Of a stretch of DNA of 17,190 bases, positions 6,576-14,800 are shown piece after piece. The translations under genes and the position numbers were made by a program. This DNA is from Ignavibacteriales bacterium UBA1304. GTDB taxonomy: Bacteria; Bacteroidota; Ignavibacteria; Ignavibacteriales; Ignavibacteriaceae. The first letter of the stretch is position 1, and each line of letters opens with the position of its first letter. The notes under the pieces were generated by a model. That model was not told the origin of the DNA and did not search any database. It worked only from the letters and a program-made list of their open reading frames with translations. Location: NCBI GenBank assembly GCA_002307295.1, contig DBTY01000030.1, positions 1-17,190 of the forward strand, in the 5' to 3' direction.

Positions 6576-7808
6576 ATGAAATATTTATATTATGCATTTG
6601 CAGCTGCGTTTGCAATATCTTTTACTGGCGTAAATTATGCTCAAACAGAAACCCGCGATAAGGGAGTCTTTATTGAATCTAAAAACGAATTTTATGAAGA
6701 AATACTAAAGGGAACCGCTGAGTTTAATAAACAGACTTCGGCGGCTAAGAAAACTTTTAAAGTCGATTTCTCTAATATTGACGCTCCTAAATCAATCAAC
6801 GATTATGATTATAGCTGGCACAATGAACAGGTCTCGCAAGGTTTGGCTGGAACATGCTGGGCGTTTTCAACTACTTCCTTTTTTGAATCGGAAGTTTACA
6901 GAATAAATAAAGAAAAAATAAAACTTTCTGAAGTGTATACCGCTTATTGGGAATATGTAGAAAAAGCCGCATACTTTGTTAAACAAAGAGGCAAATCAAA
7001 TTTTGCAGAGGGCTCTGAAGCGGACGCTGTTCCAAGAATATGGAAGAAATACGGAGTTGTTCCTCTATCTGCTTATTCCGGCTTGCTGCCTGGGCAAAAA
7101 TTTCACGATCATAGCATAATGTTTAATGAGATGAACGAATACCTTAAAAGCGTAGCCGCGCAAAATGCATGGAATGAAGACGCTGTTATAAGCACAATTA
7201 AATCAATTATGAAACGCTATATTGGCGAGCCTCCCGCTAAGTTTGCCATAAACGGAAAAGAATATACCCCAAAAGAATATTTAGAAAAAGTCGTAAGACT
7301 TAACTTAGACGATTATGTAGACGTTTTATCAATACTTGAGCAGCCTTATTACGAACATGTTGAATATACTGTAGAAGATAACTGGCAGCATACCAAGACT
7401 TATTGCAATATACCTCTTGATGAATTTATGAAAGTTCTTAAAAATGCAATCAGAAAAGGTTACACGCTATGTATTGGCGGAGACGTTTCAGAACCGGGAA
7501 TAGATTCGCACGCAAAAATTGCGATGGTTCCTACGTTTGATATTCCTTCGCAATATATTGACGAGTATGCAAGAGAATTCAGATTTAGTAACAAAACAAC
7601 AGGCGATGATCACGGTATTCATTTGGTCGGTTTTGCTGAAAGAAACGGAAAAGACTGGTACTTAATTAAAGACTCCGGTTCTGGCAGTAAAAATGTTGAA
7701 CCGAAAGGTTATTACTTCTTTAGCGAAGATTATGTAAAACTTAAAATAATGGACTTTATGGTTCATAAAGACGCCCTTGGCGATATATTGGAGAAAATAA
7801 AAAAATAA
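6576..7808 (+). CDS. Exported papain-like C1 peptidase (bleomycin hydrolase/PepC type)
   Basis: This 410-residue protein has a signal peptide (about 1-22, ending VNYA before Gln), so it acts outside the cytoplasm, unlike the cytosolic PepC and bleomycin hydrolase. Catalytic parts are in C1B order. Q88 in the oxyanion hole lies 6 residues before nucleophile C94 (QGLAGTCWAF), the same spacing as Gln19 and Cys25 in papain. H346 lies in DDHGIHLVG. The third triad position, Asn in the usual ENSWG motif, is Asp366 in WYLIKDSGSGS. A large insertion between Cys and His (about 110-300) is normal for C1B enzymes. The C-terminal segment GYYFFSEDYVKLKIMDFMVHK also fits that group. GAAGGA at 6563-6568 lies 7 bases before the ATG. 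The gene heads a packed run with hflX 2 bases after its stop. Substrate is unknown; an aminopeptidase role is inferred from relatives. Confidence 0.88.
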   Translation: MKYLYYAFAAAFAISFTGVNYAQTETRDKGVFIESKNEFYEEILKGTAEFNKQTSAAKKTFKVDFSNIDAPKSINDYDYSWHNEQVSQGLAGTCWAFSTTSFFESEVYRINKEKIKLSEVYTAYWEYVEKAAYFVKQRGKSNFAEGSEADAVPRIWKKYGVVPLSAYSGLLPGQKFHDHSIMFNEMNEYLKSVAAQNAWNEDAVISTIKSIMKRYIGEPPAKFAINGKEYTPKEYLEKVVRLNLDDYVDVLSILEQPYYEHVEYTVEDNWQHTKTYCNIPLDEFMKVLKNAIRKGYTLCIGGDVSEPGIDSHAKIAMVPTFDIPSQYIDEYAREFRFSNKTTGDDHGIHLVGFAERNGKDWYLIKDSGSGSKNVEPKGYYFFSEDYVKLKIMDFMVHKDALGDILEKIKK

Positions 7809-7810
7809 GT

Positions 7811-9073
7811 ATGATAGAAATACAGAATAATAAACCTGAACGAGCTATTTTAGTGGGCGTTAAAACTCACGATATAGATAGAGAAGTTGTTAGAGAACAT
7901 ATAGACGAGCTTGAAGAATTAGCTAATACCGCCGGGGCGGAAACAGTCCTGAAAATGATTCAGGAAAGAACGAATATCGATTCGGCGTTTTATATCGGCA
8001 AAGGCAAAGCTGAGGAATTAGCCCAGTTAGTAGAGCTGAACGAAGTTAACTTAGTGATTTTTGACGACGATCTTTCTCCAATACAGGTAAGGAATTTAGA
8101 GAAATTAATTGAGAAAAAAATTGTAGACAGAAGCGGTTTAATCTTAGATATATTTGCGTTCCGCGCAAAATCGAAAGAAGCTAAAACGCAGGTTGAGCTT
8201 GCGCAGTTGCAGTACATGATGTCCCGCTTAACGCGGGCATGGACTCACCTTTCAAAACAGTTTGGCGGCATAGGCACTAAAGGACCTGGCGAAACTCAGA
8301 TTGAAACCGACAGGCGTATTATAAGGACGAGAATAAAACTGCTGAAAGAAAAGCTTGAAAAAATTGAGGCTCAGCGGGTTACCCAAAGTCATGGCAGAAA
8401 AGACTATGTTAAAGTTTCGTTAGTAGGCTACACTAACGTCGGTAAATCGACGATATTTAATTTGTTTACAGAATCCGAAGTTCTTGCCGAGGATAAATTA
8501 TTTGCCACATTAGACTCAACAACGCGCAGTCTGAACGTAGATAAAGACCACAAAATATTAATGAGCGACACGGTAGGATTCATTCGTAAGCTGCCTCCTA
8601 ACCTTGTGGCGTCGTTTAAGAGCACTCTTAGTCAGGTAGTCGATGCAGATTTAATTTTGCACGTGATAGACGTTTCTCATCCGTTTTATGAGGATCAGAT
8701 CAACGTAGTAGAACAGACTTTGAAAGACCTTAAATGTGAGGACAAACCACAGATAAAGGTTTTTAATAAAGTAGACGCCGTTGAAAATGCGCATCTGATT
8801 GATTATGTGATGAATAAATATAAAGACTGCGTCGCAGTCTCGGCGCTGAAAGGAATAAACATCTCAGCGTTAAAGGAAAGACTTCTGGAGTTTTCGCGCA
8901 ATACGTTTGTTGAAGAAGAAATAAAACTAACATATCCGCAGTCTAAACATATTTCCAAAATACACGCGTTAGCGCAGGTTATTTCATCAGTATACGAAGA
9001 AGAGTATGTGCTAATAAGGTATAAGGCTAATAAAGAAAATTCAGATAAAATTAAAAAAATAATTTATGGCTGA
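7811..9073 (+). CDS. hflX: Ribosome-associated GTPase HflX
   Basis: HflX binds the 50S subunit and splits or rescues stalled ribosomes, especially after stress, using GTP. The 420-residue protein has the HflX N-terminal nucleotide-binding-like domain (about 10-110). The family hallmark at 119-165 follows, from AKSKEAKTQVELAQLQY to GGIGTKGPGETQIETDRR, then a coiled coil (to about 190). The G domain (about 201-369) has every motif: G1 GYTNVGKST (206-214), G2 around T233, G3 DTVGF (253-257), G4 NKVD (319-322) and G5 SALKG (344-348). A short C-terminal domain ends the protein. The ATG lies 2 bases after the C1 peptidase stop, with only a distant GGAG as ribosome site, so translation is probably coupled. 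Its last 8 bases overlap the next gene. Confidence 0.96.
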   Translation: MIEIQNNKPERAILVGVKTHDIDREVVREHIDELEELANTAGAETVLKMIQERTNIDSAFYIGKGKAEELAQLVELNEVNLVIFDDDLSPIQVRNLEKLIEKKIVDRSGLILDIFAFRAKSKEAKTQVELAQLQYMMSRLTRAWTHLSKQFGGIGTKGPGETQIETDRRIIRTRIKLLKEKLEKIEAQRVTQSHGRKDYVKVSLVGYTNVGKSTIFNLFTESEVLAEDKLFATLDSTTRSLNVDKDHKILMSDTVGFIRKLPPNLVASFKSTLSQVVDADLILHVIDVSHPFYEDQINVVEQTLKDLKCEDKPQIKVFNKVDAVENAHLIDYVMNKYKDCVAVSALKGINISALKERLLEFSRNTFVEEEIKLTYPQSKHISKIHALAQVISSVYEEEYVLIRYKANKENSDKIKKIIYG

Positions 9074-10631
9074 AAATATTTTACTCATTGACGGCAGCTC
9101 GTTAACCTTAGAAAAAATAGACTATTTTGTAAAAGAAAAACCTAAGGTTAAAATTAAAACCGGAGCCGTAAAAAAAATAAACGCTTCGCGGAAACTTGTA
9201 GACGAATGGGTCGAAAAGGACGAAGCGATTTATGGCATTACTACCGGGTTTGGCGAGTTTAGCAATGTGCGAATATCAAAAGACGATATAGCCCACCTTC
9301 AGGAAAATCTGATATTAAGTCATGCCGTTGGGTGCGGAGAATTTCTGCCGCCTGCTATTGTAAAAATAATGATGCTGCTGCGTTTAAATGCTTTGGCAAA
9401 AGGATATTCCGGCATACGATACTCGACCATGCAATTGCTGCTTGATATGATGAATAACAACATCATTCCTGTTATTCCATCGCAGGGGTCGGTTGGTTCC
9501 AGCGGCGATCTTGTGCAGCTTGCCCATCTTGTCACTGCGATGATCGGCCGCGGCCGCGTAGTGATTACAGACGATTTTGAAAATGAAAAAATAATCGGAC
9601 AAAATATTATTCAGTCTAAAACTGCATTACGGAAATTTGGGTTAAAGCCTGTTAAGCTTGCCGCTAAAGAAGGGCTTGCGCTTATTAACGGCACTCAGAT
9701 GATGACTTCGTTTGCCGCATTAATTTCTATTAAAGCGCAGGAGCTGAATAAGCTTGCCGATATAGCGGGAGCTTTAACTCATGAAGCTCTTCGTTCGACT
9801 GATAAAGCTTTTGACTTGCGCATACATGAACTGCGGCCATATAACGGGCAGATGAATACGGCTAAAAATGTTTTAGCTCTGATTAAAAACAGCGGAATAC
9901 GCAAGTCTCACATTTCAGGCGATCCGCGCGTGCAGGACGCTTATTCGATCAGGTGTATGCCGCAAATTCACGGCGCGTCGCGAGACGCTATTGAGTATGT
10001 TTGTTCAAGAGTGGGTATTGAAATTAATTCCGCCAATGACAATCCCCTGATTTTCCCGGATACTAAAGAGCATATCGAAGGGGGCAATTTTCACGGGCAG
10101 CCTGTAGCTCTTGCAATGGATTTTATGGGGATAGCTCTTTCGGAACTGGCTAACGTTTCTGAACGCAGAACGGAACGGTTAGTAAACGGAGCGTTAAGCG
10201 GCTTGCCCCGCTTTCTTGCCAAAAAAGGAGGACTTAACTCAGGAATGATGATTGCGCAGTATACCGCTGCAAGCCTTGTTTCAGAAAATAAAGTTCTTTC
10301 ACATCCAGCAAGCGTCGATTCTATACCTACTTCCGCTAATCAGGAAGACCATAATTCAATGGGCTCAATAGCCGCGCAAAAGTGTTTCAGAATAATGAAA
10401 AATCTGGAAGCGGTTTTATCAATAGAACTAATGACTGCGGCTCAGGCTCTGGAATTCTTAAAGCCCTTAAAATGCGGAACCGGGACGAATGAAGCGTACA
10501 TAAAAATACGGGAAGCAATTCCTTTTGCCGAAAAAGACAGATTATTGTATAACGATCTGCAAAAAGTAATTGCAATCGTAAAAGACGGCTCTCTCCTCCG
10601 CGCAGTTGAAAAGAAAGTGAAAATGTATTAG
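9066..10631 (+). CDS. hutH: Histidine ammonia-lyase (MIO enzyme) with a Ser-Ser-Gly cofactor site
   Basis: Histidine ammonia-lyase removes ammonia from L-histidine to give trans-urocanate, the first step of histidine breakdown. The length (521) and landmarks fit: Y56 in YGITTGFG, S85-H86 in LILSHAVGCGE (the histidine-type selectivity pair), N208 in LINGT, Y293 and R296 in DAYSIRCMPQ, and E427 in NQEDHNSMG. These match Pseudomonas putida Tyr53, His83, Asn195, Tyr280, Arg283 and Glu414 at steady offsets (3, then 13). The Glu in QEDH argues for histidine over tyrosine or phenylalanine. The MIO prosthetic group normally forms from Ala-Ser-Gly; here it is Ser145-Ser146-Gly147 in GSVGSSGDLVQLAHL. 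The start overlaps hflX by 8 bases and has no Shine-Dalgarno sequence. No hutU, hutI or hutG lies nearby, so the rest of the pathway must be elsewhere or absent. Confidence 0.9.
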   Translation: MAENILLIDGSSLTLEKIDYFVKEKPKVKIKTGAVKKINASRKLVDEWVEKDEAIYGITTGFGEFSNVRISKDDIAHLQENLILSHAVGCGEFLPPAIVKIMMLLRLNALAKGYSGIRYSTMQLLLDMMNNNIIPVIPSQGSVGSSGDLVQLAHLVTAMIGRGRVVITDDFENEKIIGQNIIQSKTALRKFGLKPVKLAAKEGLALINGTQMMTSFAALISIKAQELNKLADIAGALTHEALRSTDKAFDLRIHELRPYNGQMNTAKNVLALIKNSGIRKSHISGDPRVQDAYSIRCMPQIHGASRDAIEYVCSRVGIEINSANDNPLIFPDTKEHIEGGNFHGQPVALAMDFMGIALSELANVSERRTERLVNGALSGLPRFLAKKGGLNSGMMIAQYTAASLVSENKVLSHPASVDSIPTSANQEDHNSMGSIAAQKCFRIMKNLEAVLSIELMTAAQALEFLKPLKCGTGTNEAYIKIREAIPFAEKDRLLYNDLQKVIAIVKDGSLLRAVEKKVKMY

Positions 10632-10848
10632 AATATTGCGCTTTCGCATTCCATAAAAGAGCGTAAAATATAAACGAACAGAGGAAGTTGAATCTAAGCG
10701 GGCAATAGTATAAGAGAAAGTTGTAGTAAAATTGTGCATACTCTCATATTAACTTTATTCTGTTCAGCGACCGCGTTGAAATTAAACTGCCTCTGTGGTT
10801 AACAAAGCCGGAGTATTATTCTGTTATGTGACTTATTTTAGAACATCG

Positions 10849-10962
10849 CTATTTATCGCTGCCTGCGCCTTTTTTCTTTTCCTGTTTTGCAGCGCGTTTT
10901 TCTTTCAAAGTCTTTTTGGGGGCTTTTTTGTTCTCTTTTTTGATCTCTTTTTCTTTCGACAT
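10849..10962 (-). CDS. Small Lys-rich basic protein, 37 residues
   Basis: An ATG at 10962 is preceded, on the minus strand, by AGGAG eight bases upstream (10977-10973), a strong ribosome site. The 37-residue product begins MSKEKEIKKENKKAPKK, continues TLKEKRAAK and ends GAGSDK. About 40 percent is Lys, with many Glu and no hydrophobic core. It is expected to be a disordered, highly basic cytoplasmic peptide, perhaps binding nucleic acid or ribosomes, though that is inference. I have an uncertain recollection of similar short Lys-rich proteins with a KKTLKEKR motif in Bacteroidetes relatives. The 80-residue plus-strand frame over the same bases is Phe- and Leu-rich only because it is the antisense of these Lys and Glu codons. 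It is divergent from the DUF4159 gene and convergent with hutH. Confidence 0.65.
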   Translation of the reverse strand: MSKEKEIKKENKKAPKKTLKEKRAAKQEKKKGAGSDK

Positions 10963-11062
10963 GATTATTACTCCTATTGTTTCAAGTTAAGTACCAACGC
11001 TAAACCTAATGTATTTTTTTTATTATTTCAAGAATAAAATTTATTCACCCGCATTAAGTAAA

Positions 11063-11091
11063 TTGAAATTCAGACTTTACATAGATATATT
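11063..11091 (+). promoter_or_regulatory. Candidate promoter for the DUF4159-DUF4175 unit
   Basis: TTGAAA (11063-11068) and TATATT (11086-11091) are spaced by exactly 17 bases, with the chosen ATG about 40 bases downstream of the -10. It lies downstream of the longest possible start at 11009, which supports the shorter gene model. AT-rich background limits confidence. Confidence 0.4.
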
Positions 11092-11131
11092 GCTTAAAGG
11101 AAACTGTTTTTTATACTTTATAAACTTTCTA

Positions 11132-11791
11132 ATGAAAATAATCTTATTAGCTATTATATCTTTCTTTGCTATACAAACTGCTTTTACGCAAACAAACGGC
11201 GCTTTCCAGATTGCCCGCTTAAAATATAGCGGCGGAAGCGACTGGTATAACGGTCAAACCGAAGAGGTCAACCTGCTGAATTATGTTAAAGCACATACTA
11301 ATATTCAGGTTAAGGCCGAGTATAAGTTTGTCGATCTGGCAACTGACGAGATATTTTCTTATCCGTTTTTGTTTATGACGGGGCATGGCAATATTGTGTT
11401 CACTGACGCCGAAGCGGAAAGATTAAAAAAGTATTTAGAAAACGGCGGCTTTCTTTATGTTGACGACGATTACGGCTTAGATAAAGCTTTCCGGCGCGAA
11501 ATTAAAAAAGTTTTTCCCGATAAAAGTTTGCAGGAACTCCCTTTTAGTTATGGGTTGTATCATGTATTTTATGACTTCCCATCCGGCCCGCCTAAAACGC
11601 ATGAACACGACGGTAAAGCTCCCCAGGGCTTTGGAATATTTATTGAAAACAGACTTGCCGTTTATTATACTTATGAATCAAATCCAAGCGACGGCTGGGA
11701 CGACCCAGACGTGCATAACGATTCTCCCGCTAAAAGGGAAGAGGCTCTTAAGTTCGGGACGAACCTTGTAGTATGGGCTTTGTCGCATTAA
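11132..11791 (+). CDS. Exported DUF4159 protein
   Basis: Residues 21-219 match my recollection of the DUF4159 family: FQIARLKYSGGSDWYN (25-40), FMTGHGNIVF (81-90), then a KKYLENGGFLYVDDDYG stretch (99-115) typical of a class I glutamine-amidotransferase-like fold, and a late GWDDPDVHNDSP segment. The amidotransferase Cys is not evident, so an enzymatic role is not supported. A signal peptide (1-20, ending in AFTQ) places it in the periplasm. The frame is open back to 11009, but the ATG at 11132 begins exactly at the signal peptide and follows a promoter-like pair. It lacks a Shine-Dalgarno sequence. The DUF4175-type gene starts 18 bases after its stop, so they are an operon. In related bacteria DUF4159 genes sit with moxR-DUF58-batA clusters; none of those is visible here. 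Molecular function unknown. Confidence 0.85.
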   Translation: MKIILLAIISFFAIQTAFTQTNGAFQIARLKYSGGSDWYNGQTEEVNLLNYVKAHTNIQVKAEYKFVDLATDEIFSYPFLFMTGHGNIVFTDAEAERLKKYLENGGFLYVDDDYGLDKAFRREIKKVFPDKSLQELPFSYGLYHVFYDFPSGPPKTHEHDGKAPQGFGIFIENRLAVYYTYESNPSDGWDDPDVHNDSPAKREEALKFGTNLVVWALSH

Positions 11792-11809
11792 AAATATTAA
11801 CAGGAAATA

Positions 11810-14800
11810 ATGTCAGAAAATAATTTATTATATTATCAGGAAATTATTAATAAGCTGAAAAAACTTATCAGTAAAGAATACCTGCTCCTTGCAGTCAAAG
11901 GGCTGGAAGAAACTATTTTAGCCGCTGTTATTTTAGTATTCTTTTTTTCGCTGATAGAATTTGCCGGGCATTTTTCTTCAAAAATCAGAACGGTATTTTT
12001 TGCCGTTGAAATCATTCTGCCGGTATTCATTTTTGTCTATAGAGCCGTTTCCCCTTTTATTCAGGCTTTGCGGCTGCCAGGCAGCCGGGCGCAGCATTAT
12101 TCTGCGGCTGAAAAAGTCGGCGGTTTTTACCCGGCAATTAAAGACGAGCTGCTAAACTCAATGCAGCTTGTAGCGTTGGATAAAACCAACCTTGTCTATT
12201 CATCGGGACTTATAGAAGCGGCCTTCAAACAGACTTACGAAAAAACAAAAACAATAGATTTTAATTCGATTATAAATTATAAACTCTTTAAAAAAACGTC
12301 TCTTTATTTGTTGTATTCAGTTCTGTTTTGCGCCGCATTATTTTCGTTTGTCCCCGGATTGCGCGCAGCTTCATACAGAATTATGAATTATAAAACCGAA
12401 TTTATTCCTCCTGCAAGATTTACGTTTGAAGTTATTCCCGGAAATTCGCAGGTTACTAAGGGGGGCGACGTTTTAATAAAAGCTAAAATAAAAGGGGAAA
12501 AGCCGAAAGAAGTTTTAATTGCTGTAAAGAGCGACGAGCAAACGAAATATGAATATCTAAAGCTGACAATTGATTCTGCCGGATTCTATGCTTTTGAAGA
12601 TAAGGCTGTAAGAAGTTCGTTTCAGTATTTCTTTTCGGCAGATAAACTAAATAGCGACGAGTACAGAATTGAAGCTATTGACAGGCCTAATGTAAGAACG
12701 CTTGACGTAACCGTCACTCAGCCTGCATACTCAAAACAGCCGCAGATTCAGCAGAAAGATAACGGGAATGTGGCTGCTCTATTTGGTTCAGTTGTGGAAG
12801 TGAAACTATCTGCGACTAAAAATTTAAAAAATGCGAAAATACTTTTTAGCGATACTACGTCTGTAAATTTACAGGTTAACGGACGCGACGCTGTCGGGCG
12901 GTTCAGAGTTACGGGCGATAAAAATTATCAGTTTATGCTTACGGATGAAAACGGCAATACTAATCAGTCTCCGGTTTCTTATTCTATTAAGGCTTCGTAC
13001 GACGCTTATCCTTCGATAGAAATTATTAGTCCGAATAAAGACGTTACTTTAGGAGAAGATAACAGACTCCCTCTTTATGTAAAAATATCGGATGATTACG
13101 GGTTCTCTAAACTCGTGGTACACTACAGATTATCGTCTTCAAAATATGAAGCGCCGCATAAAGATTTTACGACGATGGAAATCCTAATTGACAGGTCGAA
13201 AAAAGAAAACGACGTTAGTTATATATGGAATCTTTCTCCGTTAAAACTTGCCACCGAAGACGTGATAACATATTATCTTGAAGTGTATGATAACGATAAC
13301 GTCAGCGGGCCAAAGGCGGCTAAATCGGGCTTATTCAACGCAAGGATACCATCGCTTGAGGAATTGCTGAAACATGCCGATAACGTCCAGAACAGGGCCG
13401 AGAAAGATTTGCAGCAAACCCTGAAAGAGGCTGACGAACTTAAAAAATCGATGGATAAAATTAGTCAGGATCTTAAGCAGGAAAAGAAAGAACTGACCTG
13501 GCAGGAAAAAGAAAAAATTGAAAAGGCTCTTGATAAATTTGAAAAACTACAGGATAAAGTAGATAATATAAGCAAGCAGATGGATAATATGAAGAACGAT
13601 CTTCAGAAAAACAATCTGCTTTCTAAAGAAACGCTCCAGAAATATATGGAGCTGCAAAAGATGTTCAAGGAGTTGTCAAGCGACGAAATGAAAAAAGCCA
13701 TGGAGCAGATGCAGAATGCGCTCCAAAAGATGGACAGGCAGTCTACTGAAAACTCAATGCAGAATATGAAAATTGACGAAGAACAGTTTCAGAAAAGCTT
13801 AGAACGAACTATTAATCTGCTGAAAAGAATCCAGACCGAACAGAAGGTTGACGAAGCGATTAAACGAATGGATGAAATTGCTAAAAAGCAGGATGAGATT
13901 CAGCACGAGACAAAGAACGGCGACCTGAAGAATCAGCAAACTAAAAATGAGCTGACCAAAAAACAGGAATCCGTTTCTAAAGAGCTCGATCAGCTTAAGG
14001 AAGAAATGAAAGAGCTTGCCGATAAGATGAAAGACCTTAAGGATATGCCTAACAGCGAAATGAATAAAAATCTTGACGAATTAGACAAACAGAGAAATGA
14101 GGAATCGTCCGACGAAGCTTCGCAGGATATAAGCCAGAATAATAAGCAGAAAGCTGAACAGAATCAGTCGCAGGTTTCTAAAAACATGAAGCAGATGAAA
14201 CAGAAAATGCAGAATATGCAGAAGTCAATGCAGCAGCAAAACCAGCAGCAGACTTTTTCTGAAATGATGAAAATGCTTAACAACCTTATAAGTCTTTCTA
14301 AAAAACAGGAAGAGTTGAAAAAGCAATCGCAAAGCGGCGACCAGAGCATGGCAAAGATGAATCAAAATGCGCAGAAGCAGAGCGATCTGAAAAGCGAACT
14401 GCAGCGCGTAATAAAACAAATGTCAGAAACAGCGCAAAAAACTTTTGCAATTTCTCCTGAAATGGGCAAGTCGCTTGGCGACGCAGAACGGCAGATGGAT
14501 AACGCTATGGACGCTTTGCAGAACAAGAACGGCCCCGCGGCGGCTATTGACCAGGGCGCGGCAATGAAGGCTTTGAACGAATCCGCTTCAATGATGAAGG
14601 GGGGAATGGAATCAATGATGCAGGGAGGCGGTCAGGGGGGAATGATGTCTATGATGCAGCAGCTTGGCAAAATGTCTCAGATGCAGATGAGCCTTAATAA
14701 TATGACGCAGGCTCTTCAACAAGGGATGAGCGGACAGGGGCAGATGACCCCTCAACAGCAGTCGCAGATGCAGCGTTTGGCGCAGGAGCAGCAGACTATA

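Noticed and set aside
10795..11037. 80-codon Phe/Leu-rich plus-strand frame
   Set aside because: It is the antisense reading of the Lys/Glu codons of the minus-strand small protein, starts with a GTG without a ribosome site, and would clash with a better-supported gene.
11009..11131. Longer start for the DUF4159 gene
   Set aside because: The extra 41 residues precede a good signal peptide, and the promoter-like pair at 11063-11091 lies inside them.
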